From: Shinella sp. UYSO24
Lineage (GTDB): Bacteria > Pseudomonadota > Alphaproteobacteria > Rhizobiales > Rhizobiaceae
Direction of reading: 5' to 3'
DNA length: 49,722 nt
NCBI GenBank assembly: GCA_902167985.1
Contig: CABHNZ010000028.1
Span: 1 to 49,722, forward strand
The notes under the pieces: model-generated
What the model saw: the letters and a program-made list of their open reading frames with translations, nothing else
The model's database searches: none
Told to the model about the DNA's origin: nothing
Made by a program: the position numbers and the translations under genes
Shown: positions 35,612 through 45,015 of the stretch, piece by piece
Position numbering within the stretch: position 1 is the first letter of the stretch
Layout: every line of letters begins with the position of its first letter

Positions 35612-36862
35612 ATGGATAGTGGACATGTGACGACGCCCTTTGGGCGGCGGTCGATGACGTTTGCCTCGTTGTCACGGCAACGACAAATCAGCGAAGCAAA
35701 GCCTGAGACCGCCCGAAACAAATGGAAGCTCTTCAGAGCCGTCTGTGAAGCTAGAGAGTCGCTTAATGTGTCCGATCGGTCTCTGTCGGTTCTCGATGCA
35801 TTATTATCGTTCTACCCTTCCGATGAGCTCACTTCGAAGAACGATCTGATCGTCTTTCCCTCAAACGCCCAGCTTTCAATACGGGCAAGGGGCATGACTG
35901 CTGCTACGTTAAGACGCCATCTGGCCGCTCTAGTCGACGCCGGCCTTATCCTTCGCAAGGATAGCGCCAATGGCAAGCGCTTTGCCCGGCGCAGCAGGGC
36001 AGGGGAGATCAATGAAGCTTTCGGCTTCAATTTGGCCCCGCTGTTGTCCCGCGCAAAGGAGATCGAAGACATCGCCGCCAAAATTACCGCCGACCGGGAG
36101 CTTTTCCATGCAACACGGGAACGGATCAGCCTCTGCCGCCGCGACATAACCAAACTAATCCAGCTGGCAATAGACGGATGTGTAGAAGGCGAATGGAGCC
36201 AACTTCACGACCGATTCCGCGCTTTTCTTGCGTCTTTGCCCCGTCAGCCGTCACTCGACGAACTCCAGTTTCTACTCAGCCGCTTGATCGAACTTCGCAC
36301 GACAATCGTCAAGCTATTGCACGAACACGATAAAATGCAAAATATGTGCGCCAGAGAGTCCCAAAATAAGCGCCACATACAGGATTCACAAACACAATCC
36401 TTTTATGAATCTGAAGCAGAGCAAAACACACCGCCAGTCGAAACTTCCAACCGACCGGCCGCCACCCGGTCTGCTAAGGAAAAGCACGGAGCTGTCAAAC
36501 AGGCTCTGGTAGAACCGATCCAATCTTTAAAGCCCGCTGTCGCTCTGGACACTGTGCTACGCGCCTGCAGTGAAATTCACCCTTATGGACCTGGTGGATC
36601 GATCAGATCGTGGCGAGACCTCCTGGCAGCGACAGCCGTCCTGCGATCAATGCTTCAAATAAGCCCATCGGCCTTCCATCAAGCATGCCTTGTCATGGGA
36701 CCAGAAAATGCTGGCGCTGCTATAGCTTGTATCTTTGAAAAGGGAGGGCAGATTAATTCTGCAGGTGCCTACCTGCGGGATCTCACCAGACGAGCCACTC
36801 AGCGCCAATTTACGATCAAACCAATGGTCTCGGCCCTGCTGAGATCCAAGGCAGCCCTATAG
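35612..36862 (+). CDS. repC: Replication initiator RepC
   Basis: RepC is the initiator specific to alphaproteobacterial repABC plasmids and binds the origin, which in this family lies inside repC itself. The start at 35612 gives MDSGHVTTPFGRRSMTFASL, the usual family N-terminus; an ATG five codons upstream is less likely. Typical segments are SVLDALLSFYP, FPSNAQLSIRARGMTAATLR and RRHLAALVDAGLILRKDS (winged helix), then the C-terminal SWRDLLAATAVLRSMLQISP and GAYLRDLTRRA. 416 residues, intact. Its translation is expected to be blocked by the ctRNA located directly upstream. Confidence 0.95.
   Translation: MDSGHVTTPFGRRSMTFASLSRQRQISEAKPETARNKWKLFRAVCEARESLNVSDRSLSVLDALLSFYPSDELTSKNDLIVFPSNAQLSIRARGMTAATLRRHLAALVDAGLILRKDSANGKRFARRSRAGEINEAFGFNLAPLLSRAKEIEDIAAKITADRELFHATRERISLCRRDITKLIQLAIDGCVEGEWSQLHDRFRAFLASLPRQPSLDELQFLLSRLIELRTTIVKLLHEHDKMQNMCARESQNKRHIQDSQTQSFYESEAEQNTPPVETSNRPAATRSAKEKHGAVKQALVEPIQSLKPAVALDTVLRACSEIHPYGPGGSIRSWRDLLAATAVLRSMLQISPSAFHQACLVMGPENAGAAIACIFEKGGQINSAGAYLRDLTRRATQRQFTIKPMVSALLRSKAAL
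36320..36425. other. AT-rich segment inside repC, candidate oriV
   Basis: This part of repC is visibly richer in A and T than its surroundings (for example CAAAATATG and ACACAATCCTTTTATG). In repABC plasmids the replication origin is known to lie within repC near an AT-rich stretch, so this is the most likely place. No iterons were seen. Confidence 0.45.
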
Positions 36863-37222
36863 TGAAATGAAGCAACTGCTGTCGCCAGGGATTAGGAGCA
36901 ATCGGAATCAGCAGCGGTTCACGCAACGAAGACCGGCCTCGGCGCCAATGCAGTCCCGCCGACTTCGTCCTTCCGTACAAGATGTTGGCGGGCTACCGGA
37001 AGATAACGTTCCGCTGTCTTAGGCGGAGCCCACTACAAGAGGTGCGCGTGTCGTTTCGCATTTTTGCAGGTTCTTCCTCATTCTATGCGGAGCGGTCGCA
37101 AACAACCGCTTCGTCATTCGGCAAGCACGCATTGAGATAGATCGGCTCAAATTCTCGTGCCTGATAGCGCAATGGGATGTGGACCACTTGCGCGATATTC
37201 GGTATCTGCGGGACTTAATGCG
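36863..37222. other. Intergenic region after repC
   Basis: No gene, RNA or mobile-element signature was recognised here. Open frames on the minus strand (to 37456) have unlikely composition and overlap the SyrB-like gene, so I regard them as chance. Confidence 0.35.
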
Positions 37223-37917
37223 ATGCCGAAACATCGCCGAAGACACCCAAGGCCTCTCAAAGTGAAAAAAGTTCAACGCAGCTTTACCGTCGAGTACAGA
37301 TCGGGCCGACGAAAACTCAATTCCAATCCGAGCTCTATCTGGGGAGACATGGACCTCAAGTCCGTCGCGGAGGATCTGCAGGATGAGGCAAGCCCATTCT
37401 TGACGCCAATGTCTCAGGCAGGCAGCAGCGAAAAGGCTTTGACCGGTGAAGAACAATCCTCGGCGTTATTGACACTGCCGATGGCGCAAGAGACAAATGT
37501 GTCGGCTTTACAGGAGATCAGAATGGCCGACGAAAACAATACGATGACTGTTGCTGACACGCCGGCCGTGGCGACGCCCGATGTCCCCAAGAAGGAGCGC
37601 AAACCTCGCGTCAAAAGGCGGCCGCTGAAACGGTCTCAGCCGCAGTTTCTGCTCAACCGGCGGCGGCTTCGAATGCCGCAGCGGTCAAGCCGAAGAGGGG
37701 ACGCAAGTCCGACGAGGCTGCGACAAGCGCCAAACGTGCGCCTGTCAAACGCGCTCCGAAAGCCGTGCAGGCAGCGACCGCACCGTCGGTGGCGGCAGTT
37801 GACGAGTTTGCGGATCTTCAGCAGCTGGAAGAGGAAAACCAAAGACTGCGCAAGCTGCTCGCCGAAAAGCTGCGTGCTGAAAACGCCGATCTGCGAAAGC
37901 GGCTCAACCTCGCTTGA
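37223..37917 (+). pseudogene. SyrB-like regulator, frameshifted
   Basis: The C-terminal part, reached after a frame break near 37614 (one A missing in an AAAA run), reads KKAAAETVSAAVSAQPAAAS, KPKRGRKSDEAATSAKRAPV, and a coiled coil LQQLEEENQRLRKLLAEKL ending RKRLNLA. This is the SyrB-type regulator of rhizobia, with an Ala/Lys/Pro-rich, histone-like middle and a short C-terminal coiled coil; SyrB represses syrM in Ensifer. In the same frame upstream, RSFTVEYRSGRRKLNSNPSS with SIWGDMDLKSVAEDL forms a conserved-looking basic N-terminal region, suggesting one protein of about 230 residues from ATG 37223. An internal ATG at 37523 with AGGAGA in front could give the short form alone. Confidence 0.7.
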
Positions 37918-38047
37918 TCGGTAGCAGCCGGTCAAGCGCTGTCCGCATTCTCATACTTATCGAGACGAACATATTGGCGGCGGCTAGTCCCGCCGCCAAC
38001 GCTTTGGCCCGCTGCCTGCATGCGGGGTAGAATACGAGGTCGAATAA

Positions 38048-38607
38048 ATGGCGTCTCCATGGAAACTTCTTGCTCGGCTGGTGTCACCGCGACGTCGGCA
38101 GCGCCAGGAACATGGCTCGACCGATGATGTGAAGCCGGACCTGTTGGCCATCGCCAACCTGACTGAAACGGCTGCCGATAACGGATTGAACACCGAGGCG
38201 CCTCCGGTCGACGCAAAGCCGGTCGCCGACGAACAATCGGAGGCGGTGTCAGCGGACCCGGATCATTCCGACGAAACGGCACACAGTATCCATGGCACGG
38301 CCGATAGCGAGGACGCCAGGCCCGCGGAGCGCCTGATCCGGCCTTGTCCGATGAGCCCGGTACGGTCGCACGCGAAGCACCAAAACCCTCCCAGACTGGC
38401 GAAGGTATTACGCGAAAGCGCAGGAAACTGACCAAGTCAGCTGAGCCGGTTGAAGCTGTTTTGCCACCCTCTGCAGCCGCTCCCTCCGTTTCTGACGACA
38501 CGATCAGCCTTGACGAAGAAATCAAGCTGCTCCGGCACCAACTCGCGCGCAAGCTTCAGCTGCAAAATGCGCAACTGAGGAGGATGCTGCAGCGGTTCGA
38601 ACGCTGA
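38048..38607 (+). pseudogene. Second SyrB-like/coiled-coil protein, frameshifted
   Basis: Starting at 38048 (ASPWKLLARLVSPRRRQRQE), the protein has a basic N-terminus, an acidic low-complexity middle, and after a frame break near 38329 (PAERLIR should read PAEAPDPALSD) a Lys/Arg patch TRKRRKLTKSAEPVEAV and a C-terminal coiled coil SLDEEIKLLRHQLARKLQLQ ending RMLQRFER. Its C-terminus is patterned like the preceding SyrB-like protein (heptad LxxxLxRKL). The family is common on rhizobial plasmids and annotated as hypothetical or SyrB-like. One missing G explains the break. Repaired length is about 187 residues. Confidence 0.68.
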
Positions 38608-38822
38608 ACGTATCACTCAATAAATGGGCGAATCCTCGTTCGCTCGACAGAGCGTCACACTGCCGACGTTCCAATAGCGTTCGGCTGCCGACATTCACCG
38701 TGACCCGAGGGTTTTTGTGACTTCCCGCGTCATCGATGCGCTTCGACCTGCAACTGGGCCAGAGTGCCTCGTATGGGTTTCCGGAGCCGTGGGATGTGCT
38801 TAGGTGACCAGCCTGATCGCCG

Positions 38823-39038
38823 TCACAGCTCAGACAACGCCCTGTGCTCGGCCGCAGCTGCCTTCAGCGTTTCGATTGTTCTGTTTCCCTCGCGAAACAG
38901 GTTCAGCATCACAGCTGCCGCAAGCTCGACGTCCGGATTGTCCTTAGGCAAAGCGCGCTTTGCCCTCCACTCCTCAAGCACAGTGTCCAGGATTTCCAGC
39001 TCCTCCGGCCCAAAGGTCGTTTCCAGAAACTGATGCAT
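38823..39038 (-). CDS. Small conserved-looking hypothetical protein
   Basis: This 71-residue acidic helical protein (HQFLETTFGPEELEILDTVL, then DNPDVELAAAVMLNLFREGN) looks like a short conserved protein often found on rhizobial replicons. No domain or function is known to me. It has no signal peptide or cysteines. It lies between the SyrB-like genes and the T4SS regulator, on the minus strand. Confidence 0.6.
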   Translation of the reverse strand: MHQFLETTFGPEELEILDTVLEEWRAKRALPKDNPDVELAAAVMLNLFREGNRTIETLKAAAAEHRALSEL

Positions 39039-39386
39039 GCTCGATTGACCTGTTCACAAGTGACGGCCGCAATGTGGGGAGGGATCGGCGCGGATCAAGG
39101 GCGGATTCGCATGCACCGCCGTTGGAGCTGGAAAGGAAGGGAGGGGAGGGAAAAGTAGCCGCGACAAAAAACTATCTCAGAATGAATCTCATGATTAGCT
39201 GCAAAACGACAGCCGGCTATGCGGGCATCGCGCTCGAGCACCGCCCGTCTCCGCACACGGCGTCCGACGACATAGGACTGAAGTTTGGTGCCCAAGCGTG
39301 AAGCGTCAACACAACGTGGCTCCGGAATCGGTTGCGCTGCATACCCTTGGGCCCCACGAATAGCGCACATCATCTGGTGGCTTAAA
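39039..39386. other. Intergenic region before T4SS regulator
   Basis: No credible gene was seen in this gap. A purine-rich run (about 39131-39152, AAAGGAAGGGAGGGGAGGG) stands out but has no assigned role. Confidence 0.35.
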
Positions 39387-39749
39387 TCAACGTGTTCCAT
39401 CTTCGGTAACCATGCGCAAGCTCTCGAACACTCTTGGGGCGAATTGGAACTGTCGCGCCGTCCCGCGGCCCATCGAGTTCTTACCCAGCGTCTCAAGCAG
39501 GATGCCCCGCTCAACCAGAAGGTCCATTGTTTCAATCACGCCACCACGGGTCATTCCGGTGATTTCTATGATATTTGAAAGCGTTAGCTTTTCGTGAGCC
39601 TGGTGCATCATGTACAGGATGTTCATCATCCCGATCTGTTTGATACGGGACTGCGCCGATTCACCCTCGATCGGCTTTTCCAGAATTTCACGCACTGCGA
39701 AGACAGATAAAGCTTGGCTTTGCCATCGGTCACTCAAATTGCTTGCCAT
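39387..39749 (-). CDS. MarR-like winged-helix regulator
   Basis: This 120-residue protein has a winged helix: IGMMNILYMMHQAHEKLTLS, NIIEITGMTRGGVIETMDLL (recognition helix) and VERGILLETLGKNSMGRGTARQF (wing). This arrangement is MarR-like. It is divergent from the T4SS operon, whose first gene starts at 39843, and the 93-bp gap is AT-rich (TATATATTATTTGCATA). It is therefore a strong candidate repressor or activator of the transfer operon and of itself. Intact. Confidence 0.78.
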   Translation of the reverse strand: MASNLSDRWQSQALSVFAVREILEKPIEGESAQSRIKQIGMMNILYMMHQAHEKLTLSNIIEITGMTRGGVIETMDLLVERGILLETLGKNSMGRGTARQFQFAPRVFESLRMVTEDGTR

Positions 39750-39842
39750 CGATTTAACTATATATTATTTGCATAGTAACGGGATTGAAGCGAGTCGCTT
39801 TTCAGTCTCAGCCGACATTGAACGATCCGGAGGGTAGGGGGC
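39750..39842. promoter_or_regulatory. Divergent promoter region of T4SS operon
   Basis: The gap between the divergent regulator and the first T4SS gene is markedly AT-rich near 39758-39778 (AACTATATATTATTTGCATAG), suited to hold -10 elements for both directions. GGAGG at 39830-39834 is a strong ribosome-binding site for the gene at 39843. No clear palindrome was resolved. Confidence 0.5.
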
Positions 39843-40382
39843 ATGCGAGGCCTTTTCTTTCAGACAATCGTAGCAGCGTTAGGGTTCGCCTCATTCTATA
39901 CTATTTCCGAGCGGAGCGCTCGTGCTGACGAATGGGGTTGCCAGGTTATTCTGTGCTTATCCAATCCGGGCGGCCCGACGCAATATGGCGAATGCAGGCC
40001 ACCGATCGAGAAGCTCTGGAGCTGGCTTTCAAAAGGGCATTCGTTTCCAACTTGCACCGGGGCCGGATTTCAAACCTCCCGTCCACGTTACGAGCCATAC
40101 TACTGCAATGCCGGCTACCGTCTGTCTGCCGGCTATGGCCCTCAGGGAAGTGAGGCGACGTGCATCTCGACGTCGCTACAGACCGTAAGCAGCAGCCTTT
40201 GCCAGCGGGATCGGGACGGCGGTGGTTCAAACGATGGCTCAGCGATATCGCCACGCTGGCAGAGGGAAAACGGTCGCTATCAGTGCATGGCCTATACCGT
40301 GGCCCGCCCCTTAGTGCGTGAAAAACCACGTTACGTCGATGTGACGATCGACGGGGTTGGCAAGCAGAGGGTGTGGTTCTGA
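39843..40382 (+). CDS. TrbM/KikA-like periplasmic protein
   Basis: This 179-residue protein has a signal peptide (IVAALGFASFYTISERSARA) and a cysteine-rich mature part beginning DEWGCQVILCLSNPGGP, then CRPPIEKLWSWLSKGHSFPTC. The pattern C-x-x-x-x-C-L-S...C-x-P...FPxC resembles the TrbM/KikA/MpfK family, periplasmic proteins encoded beside conjugative T4SS operons. In pKM101 kikA is similarly near the first VirB-like genes. The GGAGG at 39830-39834 supports the start. The last codons overlap the region of virB1 start. Assignment by pattern, moderately sure. Confidence 0.62.
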   Translation: MRGLFFQTIVAALGFASFYTISERSARADEWGCQVILCLSNPGGPTQYGECRPPIEKLWSWLSKGHSFPTCTGAGFQTSRPRYEPYYCNAGYRLSAGYGPQGSEATCISTSLQTVSSSLCQRDRDGGGSNDGSAISPRWQRENGRYQCMAYTVARPLVREKPRYVDVTIDGVGKQRVWF

Positions 40383-40384
40383 AC

Positions 40385-41068
40385 ATGCCCGTCGCTTTCG
40401 TGGATCTTGCGCAAACCTGTGCACCCGTCGTTGAATCGGAAACCCTTGCCGGCGTCGTCAGCCTTGAGAGCCGGTTCGCGCCGTTCAACATCCGGATCAA
40501 CAGCGGCGCCCCGCTCAAGCGTCAACCCGGCACCAAGGCCGAGGCTATCGAAGTCGCCACATCGCTGGCGGCAAAGCGTACGGATATCCAGCTCGGTCTG
40601 GGCGGGATCGGACTGGATGAACTGCAGAGACTGAACCTCTCGATATCCGACGCCTTCGATCCGTGCCTCAATCTCAAGGCCACAGCGACATTGCTCGATG
40701 GCTACTACCGCCTAGCGGTCAAGGCGGGCGCAAACCCAGCCCGGGCAGAGCAGATCATGCTGCAATCCTATTACGGACGTAACGATCCATCTGTTGGGGC
40801 CATGGTCAGCTACGACGATCAGGTGCATCGCGAAATCAAGCGGCTCGGTCCGACGATTGCCAAGTTGACGATCAGCGACAGAGGGGAGGGGAGGGAGACC
40901 GGCGTCCCCACTGAGGTTCCCCAGGCAGATGTCGTCGCCGAAGTGGTGGCGGAGAACTCCGCAGAGAAAGCAGCCTCGAACGCCGACATCCCGACATGGG
41001 ATGTCTTCAAGTCCCGACGCCGTTCGTCCGTCCTGGTGTTTCAGGGGCAATCAATTGGAGCAAAGTGA
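40385..41068 (+). CDS. virB1: VirB1 lytic transglycosylase
   Basis: VirB1 cuts peptidoglycan to allow T4SS assembly. The catalytic glutamate lies in GVVSLESRFAPFNIRI (E28), followed by the transglycosylase motifs IQLGLGGIG and FDPCLNLKATATLL. The C-terminal 60 residues are a low-complexity tail. The usual N-terminal signal peptide is not obvious from the ATG at 40385, as in several VirB1 proteins of rhizobial transfer systems. It stops one base before the virB2 ATG. Intact, 227 residues. Confidence 0.88.
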   Translation: MPVAFVDLAQTCAPVVESETLAGVVSLESRFAPFNIRINSGAPLKRQPGTKAEAIEVATSLAAKRTDIQLGLGGIGLDELQRLNLSISDAFDPCLNLKATATLLDGYYRLAVKAGANPARAEQIMLQSYYGRNDPSVGAMVSYDDQVHREIKRLGPTIAKLTISDRGEGRETGVPTEVPQADVVAEVVAENSAEKAASNADIPTWDVFKSRRRSSVLVFQGQSIGAK

Positions 41069-41368
41069 ATGACAATACCTTCTCGAATCCGACCCGTTTT
41101 CGCTTCATCCGTGATGGCCGCTGCCATCTTTGTTATGATGGTCGAACCTGCTTTTGCTGCAGGCGCTGGTGTTGAAACGGTGCTGCAGAACATAGTGACA
41201 ATGCTGACCGGCAATATTGCCAAGCTTCTGGCTGTCATCGCGGTGATCATCATCTGCATCGCCTGGATGTTCGGCTATATGGACCTGAGGCGCGCAGGCT
41301 TCTGGATCATCGGCATCGGCGGAATCTTCGGCGCCACCGAGCTCGTCAACACCATCGTCGGTGGCTGA
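41069..41368 (+). CDS. virB2: VirB2 pilin
   Basis: This 99-residue propilin has a long signal peptide (SVMAAAIFVMMVEPAFA, cleavage before AGAGVE) and two hydrophobic helices in the mature form (IAKLLAVIAVIIICIAWMFG; FWIIGIGGIFGATELVNTIV), as in VirB2 pilus subunits. GGAG at 41057-41060 precedes the ATG. It follows virB1 directly and is followed within 2 bp by virB3. Intact. Confidence 0.9.
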   Translation: MTIPSRIRPVFASSVMAAAIFVMMVEPAFAAGAGVETVLQNIVTMLTGNIAKLLAVIAVIIICIAWMFGYMDLRRAGFWIIGIGGIFGATELVNTIVGG

Positions 41369-41370
41369 AG

Positions 41371-41712
41371 ATGTCGGGCAAGAGAGCAGTTCTCGAAGAA
41401 GACACACTGTTCATCGCATGCACGCGGCCGGCAATGATCGCCGGCGTGACGATGGAGGCGATGGGCTTCAACATCATGCTCACGACGATCCTCTACATCG
41501 TCGCCGGGTCTATCGCCTACTTGGCTGTTGGCGTCGTCTTCCACCTCGTCTTCCGCGCCCTGGTGAAGCACGATCACAACATGTTCCGCATTCTGCTCGC
41601 CTGGGTCGAGACGCGGGGCCGATCGCGTAACAGCGCGTATTGGGGCGGAGCAACGCTGTCGCCTCTCAGACTGGCCCGCCGCTTTGACGAAAGGGATATT
41701 GGATTTGCCTAG
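41371..41712 (+). CDS. virB3: VirB3 inner-membrane protein
   Basis: The 113-residue protein has two hydrophobic segments (MTMEAMGFNIMLTTILYIVA region; IAYLAVGVVFHLVFRALVKH) and the family start with EDTLFIACTRPAMIAGVTME. VirB3 works with VirB4 in pilus assembly at the inner membrane. Its end overlaps the likely virB4 start. Intact. Confidence 0.9.
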   Translation: MSGKRAVLEEDTLFIACTRPAMIAGVTMEAMGFNIMLTTILYIVAGSIAYLAVGVVFHLVFRALVKHDHNMFRILLAWVETRGRSRNSAYWGGATLSPLRLARRFDERDIGFA

Positions 41713-44083
41713 TATTGCCACGCTCAGATCCCGCGAGCTCTCTCCGGAAGCTTTCATTCCTTACGTTCGGCACATCGATGAGACGACTACCGCACTCGAT
41801 TCGCGGTCATTGATGGTCATGATCGCCCTCGAAGGCGTCTCATTCGAAACCGCTGATGTCCTTGACCTCAACGCGCTCCATCGGGATCTCAACACGCTTT
41901 ACCGAAACATCGCCGACGAGCGGCTTGCCCTCTGGACGCACTTGATCCGCCGCAGGGACAGCGACTATCCCGATGGGACGTTCGCAACGCCATTCTCCGC
42001 AGCGCTGAATGATAAGTATCGCGAGCGCATGGTGCGAGAGGACCTGTTCCGCAACGATCTTTATCTGACCGTCCTCTGGTCACCCGCCCTTGATCCGGCC
42101 GACAAGGCAGCTAAACTGCTGTCGCGCCTCCGCCGTGCCAAGCACGGTGGATTCGAGCTTGACGAGGAAGCGCTCAAACAGCTTCAGGACAAGGTCCTCG
42201 ATGTCACTGCTGGCCTAAAGCGTTTCGAACCGCGCGTGCTCTGCCTGTACGACCAGGACGGCATGCTGTTCTCCGAGCCGAGCGAGGTCTTGCATCAGAT
42301 CGTTGGCGGAAGGCGCGAGCGAGTGCCGCTGACGGAGGGCCGCATCGCCTCGGCGATCTACTCCGACCGTGTCATCATCGGACGCGAGACAATCGAAATT
42401 CGGCATGAGGCGGCAACCCGGTTCGCGGGCATGCTGAGCTTCAAGGAATACCCGGCCCGCACCAGGACCGGCATGCTCGATGGCGTCCTAACCAGTCCGT
42501 TCGAACTCATGCTGTCTCAATCCTTCTCGTTTGTGTCGAAGGCGGACGCTCGCGTCATCATGGGGCGAAAGCAGAACCAGATGGTCAGCAGCGGTGACAA
42601 GGCGGCTTCGCAGATCGATGAACTCGACGATGCGATGGACGATCTGGAGTCCAACCGGTTCGCGCTCGGCGAGCATCACCTGACGCTCTCCGTCTTCGCG
42701 TCGACAGTGAAGGAACTGACGGACAATCTCGCAAAAGCTCGCGCCAGCCTGACCAACGGTGGCGCCGTTGTGGCGAGAGAGGATCTTGGCCTCGAGGCAG
42801 CCTGGTGGGCACAACTGCCGGGCAATTTCCGCTACCGGGCGCGATCCGGCGCCATCACCTCAAAGAACTTCGCGGCCCTGTCGCCGTTTCACTCTTATCC
42901 GATCGGACAGAAGGACGGCAATGAATGGGGCCCTGCCGTCGCTCTGCTCAAGACGCCCTCGGGCTCGCCCTACTACTTCAATCTCCACTACGGTGATCTC
43001 GGCAATACCTTCATGTGCGGGCCATCGGGTGCCGGCAAGACGGTGATCGTCAATTTCATGCTGTCACAGCTGGAGAAACACGATCCGCAGTGGTGTTCTT
43101 CGACAAGGATCGCGGCGCGGACCTGTATGTCCGCGCGCCGGAGGCACCTACCTCCCCCTGAAGAATGGTGTTCCGACCGGATGCGCTCCCCTCAAGGCCC
43201 TTGATCTCACGCCGGAAAACAAGGTCTTTCTGCGCGTTGGGTCGGAAAGCTTGTGGGCTCCGGGACACGAGAACTGACGGTCACAGAGCTTCGCGACATC
43301 GCCGGCGCGATCGATGGCCTTGCCGACCTGCCTGTGGACCGCCGGACGATCGGAGCACTGCGGACCTTTCTCAACAACACCGACCCGGAAGGGATCGCCG
43401 CCAGGCTTCGCCGGTGGGAGAGGGGAGGGCCGCTCGGCTGGGTCTTCGACAATGTCATCGAGGACATCGGCTTTGGCGATTTCGGCGGGTCAGGCAAGTT
43501 CATTGGCTACGACATGACCGATTTCCTCGACAACGAGGAAATCCGCACGCCACTGATGGCTTATCTCTTCCATCGCGTTGAGCAGCTCATCGATGGCCGT
43601 CGGATCATCATCGTCATCGACGAATTCTGGAAGGCGCTTCAGGACGAAGGGTTCCGTGATCTTGCACAGAACAAGCTGAAAACCATCCGCAAGCAGAACG
43701 GCCTCATGTTGTTTGCCACCCAGAGCCCACGCGACGCGCTCATCTCGCCGATCGCCCACACCATCATCGAGCAATGCCCGACACAGATATTCCTCCCCAA
43801 CTCGCGCGGCAGCCATGCCGACTACGTCGAAGGTTTCAAGCTCACGGAGCGGGAATACGAATTGATTGCACGTGAGCTTTCTGTCGAAAGCCGAAGGTTC
43901 GTGTTGAAGCAGGGACACAACAGCGTCGTCGCCGAACTCGACCTCAACGGTTTTGATGACGAACTCGCCATCCTTTCCGGTCGAACCGCCAATGTTGAAC
44001 TCCTCGACGCGATCCGCGCGGAGGTGGGGAATGACGTCAAGGATTGGCTTCCCATTTTCCAACAGCGAAGGAGCGCAAGCTGA
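41705..44083 (+). pseudogene. virB4: VirB4 ATPase, three single-base breaks
   Basis: VirB4 is the large ATPase energising T4SS assembly. The N-terminal part contains FIPYVRHIDETTTALDSRSL, then the Walker A NTFMCGPSGAGKTVIVNFML. Soon after, three breaks occur near 43090 (DPQWCSS should be DPQVVFF), 43137 and 43238 (RVGSESL should be RVWVGKL). Each is repaired by one base (G, G, T), which together restore the frame. The C-terminal part has GRRIIIVIDEFWKALQDEGF (Walker B) and LMLFATQSPRDALISPIAHT. Repaired length is about 794 residues. The start is uncertain: TTG at 41705 has GGGA 8 bp upstream; TTG at 41699 or 41684 are alternatives. Stop overlaps the virB5 ATG. Confidence 0.92.
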
Positions 44084-44781
44084 TGGCTTCCTATCGACGA
44101 AAGGCCGCGATGATCGCGACAGTGCTCATGATTTCTGCCCAAGGTGCAGAGGCCCAAGGGATTCCGGTCATCGATCAGACCGCTATCGCCAAGCAGATCG
44201 AAAGCATCGCGCAGCTGAAGTCGCAACTCGACGCGCTGAACACCCAAATCGAGAAGGCACAGCAGCTCTATGGTTCGCTCAACAAGCTGACCGATATGGC
44301 GGATGTCGCCAGCGTTCTTAACGATCCCGCGATCCGCAAGGCGCTTCCGTCCGATTTCGCAGCCATCGAGGGCTTGCTGAAAGGCAATGGCACCGGCGTA
44401 TTCAAAGATTCCGCCTCGAAATTCCTGGACAGTAACTCCACCTACCGCACCAGCGCCGACGATTTTTACGCCAAGGAATTGTCGCGTATTCAGAGCCAGA
44501 ATGCCGGTCAGATGAGCCTGGGTCAGCAGATCTACGATGCTGCGACCAAGCGCATCGACGGGATCGATCAGCTGCGCGAGAAAATATCATCGGCGAGCGA
44601 TTCCAAGGACATCGCGGACTTGCAGGCCCGGCTTCAAGCCGAACAGGCATTCCTCCAGACCGACGTGCTGAGGATGGAGGGGTTGCGGATGGTGCAGCAG
44701 GCGCAGACCCAGGTCGATGAACAACGGAAATCTGAGGATTGGCGCCAACGGATGGACGCTATGAAGGCGGCTCTGCAGTGA
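44083..44781 (+). CDS. virB5: VirB5 minor pilin
   Basis: This 232-residue protein has a signal peptide (AAMIATVLMISAQGAEAQG) and a long helical mature part rich in Gln and Ala (IAQLKSQLDALNTQIEKAQQ, DADDFYAKELSRIQSQNAGQ-type), as in VirB5 pilus-tip proteins. The ATG at 44083 overlaps the virB4 stop (TGATG) and follows GAAGGAG; an in-frame ATG 13 codons upstream lies within virB4. Intact. Confidence 0.88.
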   Translation: MASYRRKAAMIATVLMISAQGAEAQGIPVIDQTAIAKQIESIAQLKSQLDALNTQIEKAQQLYGSLNKLTDMADVASVLNDPAIRKALPSDFAAIEGLLKGNGTGVFKDSASKFLDSNSTYRTSADDFYAKELSRIQSQNAGQMSLGQQIYDAATKRIDGIDQLREKISSASDSKDIADLQARLQAEQAFLQTDVLRMEGLRMVQQAQTQVDEQRKSEDWRQRMDAMKAALQ

Positions 44782-45011
44782 GGCGGGCTCCGCTTCTCGC
44801 CTCGCTGGCTCTTCTCGCAGCCTGCTCGCAGGGGTCCGAGCGAACGTACACGGTCGAAGAGTTCGTCGCTGATCCCGAACTGCTAACCCGTATAATTTCC
44901 GACTGCCGCGACAATCCGGGTGAATTGCGCGACACGCCAAACTGCCGGAACGCGGAAGCTGCAGACGGCAGGCTTCGCCTTCAGAATATGCGCAAAGCGC
45001 TGGGAGGTTGA
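44778..45011 (+). CDS. eexN: EexN-family entry-exclusion lipoprotein
   Basis: A GTG at 44778, overlapping the virB5 stop, gives a 77-residue lipoprotein: signal LLASLALLAAC with the lipobox LAAC, then TVEEFVADPELLTRIISDCR and NPGELRDTPNCRNAEAADGR. The pattern EFxxxxxLLxxxxxxC...NPGEL...PNCxNAxxA is that of EexN. It lies between virB5 and virB6, where exclusion lipoproteins of IncN-like transfer operons are found. It would block uptake of the same plasmid by cells already carrying it. Confidence 0.85.
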   Translation: MRRAPLLASLALLAACSQGSERTYTVEEFVADPELLTRIISDCRDNPGELRDTPNCRNAEAADGRLRLQNMRKALGG

Positions 45012-45015
45012 TCCG

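Noticed and set aside
38608..38822. Possible mobile-element remnant
   Set aside because: The sequence has some short inverted repeats but no transposase codons or paired ends; no call can be supported.
43080..43260. Programmed ribosomal frameshift in virB4
   Set aside because: Three separate shifts within 150 bases would be needed and no slippery heptamer or conserved pseudoknot is apparent; missing bases explain it more simply.
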